DNA of 64,000 nt from positions 285,173 through 349,172 of the forward strand of contig JADKIP010000013.1 of the NCBI GenBank assembly GCA_016721185.1. The letters are read 5' to 3'. Below the pieces are notes generated by a model. It searched no databases and was not told the origin of the DNA. It worked only from the letters and a program-made list of their open reading frames with translations. Source of the stretch: Candidatus Dechloromonas phosphorivorans. GTDB lineage: Bacteria > Pseudomonadota > Gammaproteobacteria > Burkholderiales > Rhodocyclaceae. How positions within the stretch are numbered: position 1 is the first letter of the stretch; every line of letters begins with the position of its first letter. The translations under genes and the position numbers were made by a program. Positions 45,545 through 54,888 of this stretch are shown here, one piece after another.

Positions 45545-48128
45545 TGTCCGGTGCTCCCTGATTGGTAATTTGCGGTGCAGCTTGCGCCGTATTCAACGCC
45601 GCCGCAATCGCTATCTGGTTGCCCCCGGCTGCCATTGCTTGATCCAGCGCCTGATTGGCGCGCCGCAAGCATTGCCGGGCGTCATTGTCCGAAACGTAAA
45701 TTTCGGCAATGCCGATGCTGACGGTAATCGGCAGAAGTTGATTGCGGGCGTTGATCGAGGTGTCGGCAACTTTCTGACGCAAGCGCTCGGCGAAATGTTC
45801 CGCCTCAGCTTGATCGGTCTCCGGCAGCAAGACGGCAAACTTTTCGCCTTCGACCCGGGCGGCAATATCCACATCACGCAGTTCATCGCGCAGCAAGGCA
45901 GAGAAGAGGCGAAGCACCGCATCACTGGCCAGTCGCCCAAGCACGGTATTGATCGTAACGAAATGATCAAGTCGAATCATCACAATCGAATGGGGCCGCT
46001 CGGCACTCCGCAACAGTCGCGCCTGAGCCAATTCAAGATGCGTCTGGAAATGCGCCTCGCTCGAGAGCTCGGTCAGCAGGTCAATACGCGCCAGATTCTG
46101 CAACTCGGCCGCCATCGCATTCTGTGCCGTCACATCCTCAAAGGTGGCCAGGGCGGCGTTCCTGCCGGCCCAGGCCACGGTGCTTACATGCAGCCGGCAA
46201 TCAATGATCTCGCCGGTTTTCTTGCTCAGGCGAATTTCAAAATGGCTCGGTAAGGGCTCGCCACGGCTGAACATTTGCATGGCTTCAATGACGCGTGGGC
46301 GGTCGCCTTCAAAGATCAGCGGCAGGAATGACTTGCCAAAGCACTCTTCGGATGAATAGCCGATCAATTCGCTGCTTTTCGGATTGATGTACTGCAGCAC
46401 GTCGTCCTGAATAACCGCGACGCTGAGCGGCAGTTCTTCAACGAAGCCGCGGTAGCGCTGCTCTGAACTCTCCAGGGCCTGCCGGGTATTGTGGCGGAGC
46501 GTGATGTCGCGGGCAAAACCGACCGTGCCGATCGGTTGATCAGCCAGTACCACCGGTGATTTATAGATTTCAAACCAGCGCTGTCGTCCGTTAATTTCCC
46601 GTCGCTCCTCGGTGCTCCTTTGCACGCCGGACAGCAGAACAGCCTGGTCTGCCGCCACGAAGCTTTCTGCCTGCGCCTTGTCGACAATATCGAAATCGGT
46701 TTTCCCCTCCAGCGATTGGGCGGAGGGCCAGCCGAAATGTTCGGCAAAAGGCTTGTTGACCGCAACCAGGCGGCTTTCGGCGTCCTTGAGCCAGACAATG
46801 AAGGGGAAATTGTCGAGCAGCGCACGCTGATATTGCTCGCGGGCATGCAGCGCTTTTTGCGCTTCTCGTTCGGCGGTCACGTCAATCACCACCATCCGGC
46901 ATTCGTTTTCTTCTTCGTTCGGGATTGCTTCAATCTTTACCGTGGCTTCCGGGCGCTGATTGGTGGCTGCGAGCGTGATTTCGCATACGATTTTTTGGCT
47001 GGCGTGAAGAACGGTGGCTAGAAATGACGTGAAGGTGGCGCGGTCGGCCGGGGCAACGCTGCTGGCGAACTGGTGGCGGCCTTTCTGGGAGCCCTTGACG
47101 CCCAGCAGGATGGCGCCGGTCAGATTCAAATCAACAATGACGCCTTGCGGGTCGAGGGTGAAATAGCCCACCGGCGCGAAATCGTAGATGTCGGCATAGC
47201 GGTCGCGCAGTGCATCGACTTCCTCAAAGGCGTGGCGCAGCGCCTCGTTATGCATTTCCAGCTCGATCTGATGGACCTGTAGTTCATGGACCAGTTGGGT
47301 ATTGTCCCAAGGGGTTTTCGGGGCCTCCGGCGGGGCCTGCTTCCAGCGCGCCTCGGCCCGCTTGCGCACCGATTCCGGATTGGGGCGGGCGTAGTCTCGG
47401 CTCCGGGCGGTGCCGGTCAACTGAAATAAACGGTCATATTCCGCTTTGACCACGGCATAGCATTCGCAGGCGCGGGCTTCCAGCCCGGGGCGGTCAACCA
47501 CTTTGATCAGGCCGCGGCTGTACTGGATCAACCCGGCCGTCTGTAATTTGCCGGCGGCTTCAGTGACGGCCTCGCGGCGGACGCCGAGCATGCTGCCGAT
47601 CAGTTCTTGCGTCAGGTGGATCTGGTTGTCGGGCAGGCGGTCCAGGCTGAGTAGTAAAAATCGGCATAATTGCTGGTCGACCGCATGATGCCGGTTACAC
47701 ACCACGCTCTGCGCCATCTGCGTCATCAAGGCCTGCGTGTAACGCAAGGCCAGATGCTGCAGATCGCCCCCCTGATCAAGCTCCCAGCGAATGACTTCAA
47801 CCTTGAGCCGGTAAGCCTCCCCGGCATTCTGGACAATCACCCGATGCGTCGTCGTATCGCCCCCGAGCACCAACGGAATACCGACCAGCCCTTCATTGCC
47901 GGTAATTGCCAGTTCAGCCGATGAGCCTTTTTGCGTGGTGAATACCAGCGAAACAATGCAAGTCAGGGGGAAATAGACGTAGCCCACGCTGTCACCCGCG
48001 TCGTAAAGCACCTGCCCCACCTTGAGCGAAACCAGCTCAAGGTCATCCTGCAAACGGGCAAAGTCGTTGGTGCTGAGCGCAGCCAGAATGCGGTTTTGCT
48101 TGGGGTCGGGGGTTAGGGTGTGGGGCAT
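45489..48128 (-). CDS. Crp/Fnr regulator fused to PAS domains and a degenerate GGDEF domain
   Basis: An 879-residue protein with unusual order. Residues about 10-130 form a Crp-type effector barrel, about 140-215 include the HTH (ELIGSMLGVRREAVTEAAGK), then HELQVHQIELEMHNEALRH introduces three PAS domains (about 290-665), and a GGDEF-fold domain ends the protein. The GGDEF motif reads EGEKF (45837-45851), so cyclase activity is unlikely, but an RxxD I-site (RDVD, 45867-45878) sits exactly five residues before it. I choose the start MPHTLTP at 48128 because AAGGAAG precedes it. It may be a DNA-binding c-di-GMP receptor. Confidence 0.88.
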   Translation of the reverse strand: MPHTLTPDPKQNRILAALSTNDFARLQDDLELVSLKVGQVLYDAGDSVGYVYFPLTCIVSLVFTTQKGSSAELAITGNEGLVGIPLVLGGDTTTHRVIVQNAGEAYRLKVEVIRWELDQGGDLQHLALRYTQALMTQMAQSVVCNRHHAVDQQLCRFLLLSLDRLPDNQIHLTQELIGSMLGVRREAVTEAAGKLQTAGLIQYSRGLIKVVDRPGLEARACECYAVVKAEYDRLFQLTGTARSRDYARPNPESVRKRAEARWKQAPPEAPKTPWDNTQLVHELQVHQIELEMHNEALRHAFEEVDALRDRYADIYDFAPVGYFTLDPQGVIVDLNLTGAILLGVKGSQKGRHQFASSVAPADRATFTSFLATVLHASQKIVCEITLAATNQRPEATVKIEAIPNEEENECRMVVIDVTAEREAQKALHAREQYQRALLDNFPFIVWLKDAESRLVAVNKPFAEHFGWPSAQSLEGKTDFDIVDKAQAESFVAADQAVLLSGVQRSTEERREINGRQRWFEIYKSPVVLADQPIGTVGFARDITLRHNTRQALESSEQRYRGFVEELPLSVAVIQDDVLQYINPKSSELIGYSSEECFGKSFLPLIFEGDRPRVIEAMQMFSRGEPLPSHFEIRLSKKTGEIIDCRLHVSTVAWAGRNAALATFEDVTAQNAMAAELQNLARIDLLTELSSEAHFQTHLELAQARLLRSAERPHSIVMIRLDHFVTINTVLGRLASDAVLRLFSALLRDELRDVDIAARVEGEKFAVLLPETDQAEAEHFAERLRQKVADTSINARNQLLPITVSIGIAEIYVSDNDARQCLRRANQALDQAMAAGGNQIAIAAALNTAQAAPQITNQGAPDNAERRKQDPAQAPGASEG

Positions 48129-48229
48129 TGTCTTCCTTTGCAAATAGCGATCAGCGACGCCCGAGGGGCATTTTTGATGCAGCTTCATTCTTGATTATAG
48201 AGAGCGTAGCGACGAATGCCCGGTCCGTA

Positions 48230-48320
48230 TGTGCGCCAGCGAACGTAGCCAGATTGGCTGCGTCATGAGCGCTCCAGGACGGATTGCGTCAATTGCTTGC
48301 TGCGAAGTGCGATAGCGCAC
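48230..48320. promoter_or_regulatory. Two copies of a recurring GTGCG-NNAG-CG motif before a stress gene
   Basis: TGTGCGCCAGCGAAC (48230-48244) and AGTGCGATAGCGCAC (48306-48320) lie in the 263 bp between the divergent Crp-PAS-GGDEF gene and the stress-type gene at 48392. Related forms are TGTGCGCCAGCACAC (54725-54739), GGTGCGCTAGTCCGT (55546-55560) and TCGTGCGCTAGCGAAC (60801-60816), each in the upstream region of an exported or stress-type gene. The second copy is followed by GGTCAACCGTGA, which also follows the 55546 copy. They look like operators or part of a shared promoter. Confidence 0.4.
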
Positions 48321-48391
48321 CGACGCTGCGGTCAACCGTGATTAGGCTCAAATTTCATTCGTAACTTGCGAATCACCCCAAGGAGAAAAAC

Positions 48392-48925
48392 ATGGACAAC
48401 TATTCCCATCATGTATCCGGCTTTTTTGCCCATCGCGAAGAAGCCGAAGGGGCGCGTTCCCGCCTGTCCGGGCTCGGATTGCCCCTTGAGCGCATTCAGT
48501 TATTCGACGTCGACTCGGGCCCATTGGTCACCCAGCCGAGCGGGCAGAGCAATGAGGTGCTGACCAATGTGCTGGTTGATGGCGCGGTCGGCACCGTGGT
48601 CGGTACCGGCATTGGCGCGCTGGCCCAACTGGCGATTGTCGCCGGGGGCGTGAGTCTGTTTGTCGCCAGCCCGTTGGTGGCGCCATTGATCATGCTCGGT
48701 TGGGGCGCCAGCCTGGGGGCTTTTGTCGGCGCGGCGGCGGGGGCGGGCAAAGATATCGAACCCAAGGAAGGCTGGCTGTCGGATCTGGTTCGCGATGCGA
48801 TTGCCAACGGCCAAGTGGTGTTGGTGGCGCAGACCAAGACTGCAGAAGAAACCGAGATTGCCCGCGAGGTGATTGGGTCGGCAGTCGGCGAATACAACGA
48901 CGTGGCCAGCAAGGTTTTGAGTTGA
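48392..48925 (+). CDS. Stress-type membrane protein with glycine-rich core
   Basis: A 177-residue protein. The N-terminal 40 residues (SGFFAHREEAEGARSRLSGL, then LPLERIQLFDVD) resemble the YflT/general-stress-protein 17M domain. The centre (about 60-125) is a glycine-zipper-like membrane region (GAVGTVVGTGIGALAQLA, LGAFVGAAAGAG). The C-terminus is soluble (VVLVAQTKTAEETEIAREVI), like a second alpha-beta unit. AAGGAG lies before the ATG. A role in envelope stress is inferred from the family and from the upstream motifs. Confidence 0.68.
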   Translation: MDNYSHHVSGFFAHREEAEGARSRLSGLGLPLERIQLFDVDSGPLVTQPSGQSNEVLTNVLVDGAVGTVVGTGIGALAQLAIVAGGVSLFVASPLVAPLIMLGWGASLGAFVGAAAGAGKDIEPKEGWLSDLVRDAIANGQVVLVAQTKTAEETEIAREVIGSAVGEYNDVASKVLS

Positions 48926-49251
48926 TTGCTGTTGGCTGGGTTCGGATGCGCTAGACATTTTCGGCCGGCTTTCCGCCGCCACTTTGCCCGGCAAAAAAAT
49001 GCCCAGACGGCCTGGGCGGTCTGGGCAAAGTACTCAAGGCGTCCAAGGAGGTGGGGAAATGGACGCCTGAAAACATATTGCCTGTCGCCGGGTATTTATT
49101 CGGTTCGGTAGCGCACTTAGGGAAAAACTGTCATTCGCTGGAATGACGAAAGTGCTCATGAGCAATTTCCCGCATTCGGAATGACGAAACACCGATTGGA
49201 CACCTTGTACCCAAATGAAGTGATGACAATGAAAATCTGGCCAGGGCAACA
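48926..49251. other. Gene-free stretch with a hairpin and short direct repeats
   Basis: This 326-bp interval holds no convincing gene. It contains a perfect 9-bp stem (TGCCCAGAC 49000-49008 and GTCTGGGCA 49019-49027) next to a run of seven A (49000 side), so it reads as a terminator only on the minus strand. Near-repeats of ATTCGCTGGAATGACGAAA and CATTCGGAATGACGAAA follow at about 49132-49191, like degenerate copies of a dispersed repeat. GGTAGCGCAC at about 49107-49116 weakly resembles the motif seen upstream. Confidence 0.5.
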
Positions 49252-50601
49252 ATGACTTTTTCGATCTGGGCCCTGGTGATCGGGCTGATGTTCATCATGA
49301 TGGCGCTGGCCGGTTCGCTGATGAAGCGTTTGCCGGTCAGCGCTTCCATGTTCTATCTGGCGGTGGGCTATGGGCTGGGGATTGCCGGCTGGGGGCCGAT
49401 GGAGCCGGATTCGCGCGAGCTTGCCCCGATCCTGGAACGGGTGACTGAGGTTGCCTTGCTGATTTCCCTTTTCTCGGTCGGCATGAAACTGGGTTTGCCG
49501 TTTTCCAGCCGCCACTGGCGCTTGCCGCTGCGTCTGGCCTTTATCTCGATGGCCTTGACGGTGGGTTTGATCACGGGGGTCGGTGTCTATCTGCTTGCGC
49601 TGCCGCTGGGGGCGGCTGTTTTGCTCGGCGGCATTCTGGCGCCGACCGATCCGGTGCTCGCCTCGGATGTTCAGGTCGACGAGCCGGACGATCGCGACCG
49701 CTTGCGCTTCAGCCTGACCGGCGAGGGCGGGTTGAATGACGGCGCGGCGTTTCCGTTTGTGATGCTCGGGCTCGGTCTGCTTGGTATGCACGACCTGGGC
49801 GACGGCGGCTGGCAATGGTTGTGGGTGGATGTGCTGTGGGCGCTGGCCGGTGGCCTGCTGATCGGTGCGCTACTCGGCACAATAATCGGCAAGCTGGTGG
49901 TTTATCTGCGGACACATCATCAGCAGGCGTTGGGTCTGGATGAATTTCTCGCGCTGGGCCTCATCGCGCTGACTTTTGGGGTGGCACAACTGGTTCACGC
50001 TTCGGCCTTTGTCGCGGTATTCGCCGCCGGCCTGGCGCTGCAGCGCATCAAGGAAGGTTCGCGGGAAGAGCCGGCGCCGAATCCCGGGGTGGCGGGTTTG
50101 CAGGACAAGGAGGCGCACCTTGCTGTGGCGACCCATCCGCAGCACGCCGGGGCTTATATGACGCAGGCGGTGCGCGGCTTCAATGACCAACTCGAACGCA
50201 TTGCCGAGCTGATCATTATTCTGGCAGTTGGGGCAATGTTGCCTTTTGTCGAGGTCGACCGCTGGACGTTGCTCTTTCTTGCGCTGCTGTTTTTTGTCCT
50301 GCGCCCGCTCTCGGTCTGGCTGGGCTTGCTGGGGGCGCCGGTATCGGGTGATCAACGCCTGTTGATTGCCTGGTTCGGCATTCGCGGTATCGGCTCGGTG
50401 TATTACCTGATGTTTGCTCTGAATCATGGCTGGTCGGGTTCGGCGGCCGATCAGGCGGTCAGCATCACTCTGACGGCGGTGGCTGTTTCCATCGTCCTGC
50501 ATGGCGTCTCGGTGACGCCGTTGATGGCGCGCTACGCCCGGCGCCAGGTTCGCAAGAGCGAACGGGCGCCGTCAAACGATCGGCGAAACGAAATCCGCTG
50601 A
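49252..50601 (+). CDS. Cation:proton antiporter (NhaP/CPA1 type)
   Basis: A 449-residue membrane protein with about 12 helices. The CPA1 signatures GGILAPTDPVLASDVQV and GEGGLNDGAAFPFVMLGLG are present, with FGIRGIGSVYYLMFAL near the end, and a basic cytosolic tail. It probably exchanges Na+ or K+ for H+. The preceding leader is short (CCAGGG before the ATG). Its last 30 bp overlap, in convergent orientation, the end of the pgl gene. Confidence 0.88.
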   Translation: MTFSIWALVIGLMFIMMALAGSLMKRLPVSASMFYLAVGYGLGIAGWGPMEPDSRELAPILERVTEVALLISLFSVGMKLGLPFSSRHWRLPLRLAFISMALTVGLITGVGVYLLALPLGAAVLLGGILAPTDPVLASDVQVDEPDDRDRLRFSLTGEGGLNDGAAFPFVMLGLGLLGMHDLGDGGWQWLWVDVLWALAGGLLIGALLGTIIGKLVVYLRTHHQQALGLDEFLALGLIALTFGVAQLVHASAFVAVFAAGLALQRIKEGSREEPAPNPGVAGLQDKEAHLAVATHPQHAGAYMTQAVRGFNDQLERIAELIIILAVGAMLPFVEVDRWTLLFLALLFFVLRPLSVWLGLLGAPVSGDQRLLIAWFGIRGIGSVYYLMFALNHGWSGSAADQAVSITLTAVAVSIVLHGVSVTPLMARYARRQVRKSERAPSNDRRNEIR

Positions 50602-51270
50602 GCGCGTCGCCGAGGTATCAAGCAGCAGGCAAGCATCGTGGCGCACCGCTTGCGCAATCGGCAGATTCTGCCCGTGCTGCCAGGCGGCCAGGGCGGCTGC
50701 TTTTTCGCTGCCGGTGGCGATGACGATTTGCTGGCGGCAGGCGCGCAAGGTTTCAAAGTTAAGACTGACGCGCTCGGCCGGCGGCTTGGGCGCGTCATGC
50801 ACCGCAATCACCGCGCCGGCTTGCGATTTTCTGCCGGGAAACAGGCTGGCGGTATGTCCATCTTCACCGATGCCGAGCAGCACGAGGTCGAAAGGCTGTT
50901 TGTTGCGGATCGTTTCGGCGTACTGAGCGGCGGCTTCAGCGGCGCCGAGTTCGGCGGGAATGGGGTGAATCTGTGCGGCGGGAATGGCGACGTGATCCAG
51001 CCAGCGCGTTTGCGCCATGCGGGAATTGCGCGCCGGGTCATCGGCTGGCAGGCAGCGTTCGTCACCCCAGAAGATTTCCCACGCCGCCCATTGCTGCGCC
51101 GACGTGGCGAGCCGTTGGTAAATCCGGCCGGGCGTCGTGCCGCCGGCCAGCACCAGACGAAAGATCCGGCGCTGGGTAATGGCTGCTGCCGCTGCGGCGC
51201 TGATCAGGCGGCAAGCTTCAATGGCAACCGCCTCGGGGTCGGCCAGAACGCGTGTATCAGCCGGCAGCAT
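50572..51270 (-). CDS. pgl: 6-phosphogluconolactonase
   Basis: A 232-residue DevB-type lactonase of the oxidative pentose phosphate pathway. Motifs are VLAGGTTPGRIYQRLA, FWGDERCLPADDPARNSRMA and GIGEDGHTASLFPG. It is third in the gnd-zwf-pgl operon, its start overlapping the end of zwf by 14 bp, and its 3' end overlaps the antiporter gene on the other strand. Confidence 0.94.
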   Translation of the reverse strand: MLPADTRVLADPEAVAIEACRLISAAAAAAITQRRIFRLVLAGGTTPGRIYQRLATSAQQWAAWEIFWGDERCLPADDPARNSRMAQTRWLDHVAIPAAQIHPIPAELGAAEAAAQYAETIRNKQPFDLVLLGIGEDGHTASLFPGRKSQAGAVIAVHDAPKPPAERVSLNFETLRACRQQIVIATGSEKAAALAAWQHGQNLPIAQAVRHDACLLLDTSATRSADFVSPIV

Positions 51271-52735
51271 CGGGAGGGCAGTCGGTTTTACCGTTGCAGC
51301 TCAGGCTTTGCCGCCATGCCTGATCGGCTTTGTCGAAAATATGGTTGGCTGCCTTCGGCCCCCAACTGCCGACCGGGTATTGCAGCGGTGGATGCTCGTC
51401 TTCAGACCAGGCGCGCATGACCGGATCGACCACCTGCCAGGCGGCTTTGACTTCGTCGTAGCGCAGGAAAAGGGAACGGTTGCCCTCGATGACATCAAGC
51501 AGCAATTCCTCGTAAGCGTCGGCCTTGCGCTCGCCAGGATTACCGACGCTGGCATCCATCACGATCTGACGGGTAAGCGTTTCCGCGCCGGGCACCTTGG
51601 CTGAAATTTCCATCTGCACCACGTCGTCGGGCTGGATACCGATCAGCAGCCAGTTGGGATGGACATTGGCAGCGCCCGTGCCCTGAAAAAGCTGCATCGG
51701 CGGTTCGCGGAAACGGACGGCGACCATCGAGCGGCGCTCCTTGAGGCATTTGCCGGTGCGCAGGTAGAAGGGCACATCGCGCCAGCGCCAGTTGTCGACA
51801 TAAATTTTCAGCGCGGCGTAGGTTTCGGTATGGCTGCCGGGGGCGATGCCGGCTTCCTGCTGGTAGCCGGCGTACTGGGCGCGTACCGCGTGGCTGGACA
51901 GTTGTGAAACATCCACCGGCCGGATCGAGCGCAAGACTTTGACCTTTTCATCGCGCAGGGATTCCGCTTCGAGCGACACCGGCGGCTCCATCGCCAGCAG
52001 CGCCAGCACTTGCAGCAAATGGCTCTGGATCATGTCGCGCGTCGCTCCGCCGTGGCGGTCGTAATAGCTGGCCCGGCCATCAACGCCAACGGTTTCGGCG
52101 TGCGTTATCTGCACGTGGTCAATGTAATGGCGGTTCCACAGGGGTTCGAGAATCATGTTGGCGAAGCGCAAGACCAGCAGGTTCTGGACCGATTCCTTGC
52201 CAACGTAGTGATCGATCCGGTAAATCTGTTCTTCGTTCAGGTGCTTGTTGAGTTCGTGCTGCAAGTCGCGGGCTGATTGCTGGTCATGGCCGAAAGGCTT
52301 TTCGACAACCACACGCCGCCAGCCATTGCTTTCGGCAAGCAGCCCGGCCTGGGCCAGCCCGACAGTCACCGGGACATAAAGTTTGGGGCTGACCGAGAGG
52401 TAGAAAATCACATTTCTGGCGCATTCGCCGCTGCCCACCCAAGCGCCCAGCGCCTGATAAAAGCCGCCATCTTCGAGACTGCCAGCGAGATAGTCGAGAC
52501 GCTGGAGAAAGCCATCCAGACAACCCTCCGTGCTGCCGGGGGTGAGGACTTTGCGCACTTCGTCGCGCCATTCATCCGGTTGGTGCGGTGTACGGCCACA
52601 ACCGAGGATTTTTACATCGGCGGCCAGATAGCCCAGGCAGTGCAGTTGGTAGAGCGCCGGCAAGAGCTTGATCGTGGCCAGATTGCCCGTTGCCCCGAAA
52701 ATAACGTAGGCATGCGATTCGGTGGTGCAGCTCAT
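51257..52735 (-). CDS. zwf: Glucose-6-phosphate 1-dehydrogenase
   Basis: A 492-residue NADP-linked dehydrogenase that opens the oxidative pentose phosphate pathway. The N-terminal coenzyme motif is VIFGATGNLATIKLLPAL, and the substrate site is EEQIYRIDHYVGKESVQNLL. I start at ATG 52735 because GAGGAGAAA precedes it and it overlaps the gnd stop as ATGA; an upstream ATG is less likely. The order gnd-zwf-pgl places all three oxidative-branch steps in one transcript. Confidence 0.96.
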   Translation of the reverse strand: MSCTTESHAYVIFGATGNLATIKLLPALYQLHCLGYLAADVKILGCGRTPHQPDEWRDEVRKVLTPGSTEGCLDGFLQRLDYLAGSLEDGGFYQALGAWVGSGECARNVIFYLSVSPKLYVPVTVGLAQAGLLAESNGWRRVVVEKPFGHDQQSARDLQHELNKHLNEEQIYRIDHYVGKESVQNLLVLRFANMILEPLWNRHYIDHVQITHAETVGVDGRASYYDRHGGATRDMIQSHLLQVLALLAMEPPVSLEAESLRDEKVKVLRSIRPVDVSQLSSHAVRAQYAGYQQEAGIAPGSHTETYAALKIYVDNWRWRDVPFYLRTGKCLKERRSMVAVRFREPPMQLFQGTGAANVHPNWLLIGIQPDDVVQMEISAKVPGAETLTRQIVMDASVGNPGERKADAYEELLLDVIEGNRSLFLRYDEVKAAWQVVDPVMRAWSEDEHPPLQYPVGSWGPKAANHIFDKADQAWRQSLSCNGKTDCPPDAAG

Positions 52736-54171
52736 GGCAGTTTCTCCTCGCCACCATCGCCCAGCCAACGGGTGTGGAAATGCTCGGCCGGGTCACGATC
52801 AACCCGCTGATAGGAATGGGCGCCGAAGAAATCGCGCTGCGCCTGCAGAATGTTGGCTGAGCCCTTGGCGCAGCGGTAGCCATCGTAAAACGCCAGTGCC
52901 GAGGCCAGTGCCGGGGCGGCGACACCGCTGCCGACGGCACCGATCACCGCCTGCCGCCAACCGGCTTCGGCGGCCTTTATTTCGGCGACGAAAAATGGGT
53001 CTTGCAGCAGGCTGGGTGGCACCGGGCTGCGGGAAAAACTGGTTTTTATGTCGCCGAGAAAACGGCTGCGAATGATGCAGCCGGCGCGCCAGAGCAACGC
53101 AATATCGCCGTAGGGCAGGGCCCAGCCTTCGGTTTCCGCGGCGGACTGCATCAGCATGAAACCTTGCGCGTAGGAAACCAGTTTTGAGGCGTAAAGCGCA
53201 TCGCGCAAGGCGTCGATCATTGCGGCGCGGCTGGATTCCGCCACTAGCGCCGGGGCGCTGCCCAGTAGGGCCGCGGCGGCGACCCGCTCGGCCTTGCGCG
53301 CCGAGAGCATGCGCGCCTGAACCGCTTCGCTGATCAGGGTGAGCGGTACGCCGTGGTCAAGCGCATCCTGCGCTGTCCAGACACCGGTACCTTTCTGCCC
53401 AGCCCGATCAAGAATCTTGTCGACCAGCGGGCTGCCGTCCCGGTCGCGCTGGCGCAGGATGCGGCTGGTGATTTCGATCAGATACGACTCAAGGCGGCCC
53501 GCATTCCAGCCGGCAAAGGTGTCGGCCATCTCGTCGTGACTCATGCCCAGCGCGTGCTGCATCAGGTGGCAAACCTCGGCGATCAACTGCATGTCGCCAT
53601 ATTCGATGCCGTTATGAACCATCTTGACGTAATGGCCGGCCCCGCCATCGCCCAGCCACTGGCAGCAGGGTATACCGTCCACTTTGGCAGCAATGGACTG
53701 GAACATGTCGCGGATGGTCGGCCAGGCGGCAGCGGCACCCCCCGGCATCAACGACGGGCCATAGCGCGCCCCTTCTTCGCCACCGGAAACGCCCATGCCG
53801 ACGAAGTGAATGCCCTTGGCGGCCAGCTCGCGCCAGCGCCGGTTGCTGTCGCGGAAATGCGAATTGCCGCCGTCGATCAGGATGTCGCCGGCATCAAGCA
53901 GCGGCAGTAGTTGCGCAATGACAGCATCGACTGCCTTGCCCGCCGTCACCATCAACAGGATGACGCGCGGGTGGCCCAGCTGACTGATGAATTGCTGCGG
54001 GCTATCGGCCGCTGTGATCGCCCGGCCTTGGCCGTGGGTGGCGATGAATGCTGCGGTCACCGCCGCGGTACGGTTGTACACACTCAGGCCGAAACCCTTG
54101 TCACTCAGGTTGAGCGCCAGATTGGCGCCCATCACCCCGAGACCAATGATGCCGATATCCGCTTTGTCCAT
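52732..54171 (-). CDS. gnd: 6-phosphogluconate dehydrogenase (decarboxylating)
   Basis: A 479-residue NADP-dependent enzyme that yields ribulose 5-phosphate. The Rossmann motif IGIIGLGVMGANLALNLSD is near the N-terminus; VGMGVSGGEEGARYGPS and GAGHYVKMVHNGIEYGDMQ line the active site. I start at ATG 54171 because GGAGGCAGGC lies directly upstream; a further ATG nine codons earlier is less likely. It is the first gene of the gnd-zwf-pgl operon. Confidence 0.96.
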   Translation of the reverse strand: MDKADIGIIGLGVMGANLALNLSDKGFGLSVYNRTAAVTAAFIATHGQGRAITAADSPQQFISQLGHPRVILLMVTAGKAVDAVIAQLLPLLDAGDILIDGGNSHFRDSNRRWRELAAKGIHFVGMGVSGGEEGARYGPSLMPGGAAAAWPTIRDMFQSIAAKVDGIPCCQWLGDGGAGHYVKMVHNGIEYGDMQLIAEVCHLMQHALGMSHDEMADTFAGWNAGRLESYLIEITSRILRQRDRDGSPLVDKILDRAGQKGTGVWTAQDALDHGVPLTLISEAVQARMLSARKAERVAAAALLGSAPALVAESSRAAMIDALRDALYASKLVSYAQGFMLMQSAAETEGWALPYGDIALLWRAGCIIRSRFLGDIKTSFSRSPVPPSLLQDPFFVAEIKAAEAGWRQAVIGAVGSGVAAPALASALAFYDGYRCAKGSANILQAQRDFFGAHSYQRVDRDPAEHFHTRWLGDGGEEKLP

Positions 54172-54273
54172 GCCTGCCTCCAAACATCCAGCCATCATTT
54201 GCTCAGGGTTTCAGGATTGCCGAGTGGCGAGACACTGCGGCTTGGTGCAGTGTCGCCTGTTGCCTGGTTTCGA

Positions 54274-54471
54274 TCAATAACGGCTGGGATCGTTCGGGCG
54301 TCGATCATGTTGATTGGGCACGCCGTCACGATCGCGGTCATGCTCACCGCGATTGGGCCCGTTATCGCGATTCTGGCGTTGACCGCCACCATCCCGATAC
54401 GGCGTGTCGTAAACCACGCAGCCGGTTAAAAGGCTGGCAACGGCAATCAGTAAAACAGCGAGTTTTTTCAT
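54274..54471 (-). CDS. Small lipoprotein with a Ca-binding-like tail
   Basis: A 65-residue lipoprotein. The start MKKLAVLLIAVASLLTGCVV is chosen because AAGGAAT precedes it and it gives a lipobox LTGC with Cys near 17. The rest is hydrophilic and ends EHDRDRDGVPNQHDRRPND, which matches the thrombospondin type 3-like motif DxDxDGxxD that binds calcium. The function is unknown. Confidence 0.72.
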   Translation of the reverse strand: MKKLAVLLIAVASLLTGCVVYDTPYRDGGGQRQNRDNGPNRGEHDRDRDGVPNQHDRRPNDPSRY

Positions 54472-54888
54472 GGCATTCCTTGGGCGGAAAAATTGAAGAA
54501 GAAGTTCAAGAAGCGCGATGCGCCGTGAAGCGGGGCGTGTGGCCTTACTTTCCGCCAAATGGTCCCGCTTCTCTGTGCGCTCCCACACCGACTGAAAATG
54601 CCGCCGTCGCTTGTTTTGGCAAAGGCTGGACTCCCGACCCCAGACCCATTTTTAAGGCTTCACTCAAGGCGTTCAAGTAAGCCAGGAGCTGAGTCGAGAG
54701 TTGAGCAGGGAAGGGCCTTCCTTGTGTGCGCCAGCACACTGTGCAGGCGAAATATCTGATCTATCGTGAATATCAGGCAGTAAAGAGCCACCCGCTATCA
54801 GGAGTTGATTCTTCCGTTTTTCAGGTAGTGCAAGGCTTAAAAATTCGTTTTTCATTGATCTTTTAGCAGTCCCCCCAAAGGAATAGTC
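54472..54888. other. Gene-free intergenic stretch
   Basis: A 417-bp interval between two divergent genes. Short frames on both strands in this interval show no family or signal I can support. It contains TGTGCGCCAGCACAC at 54725-54739, a copy of the motif found upstream of other stress-type genes, 150 bp before the SYLF gene. The last 60 bp are AT-rich and include AAAGGAA before the next ATG. Confidence 0.45.
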
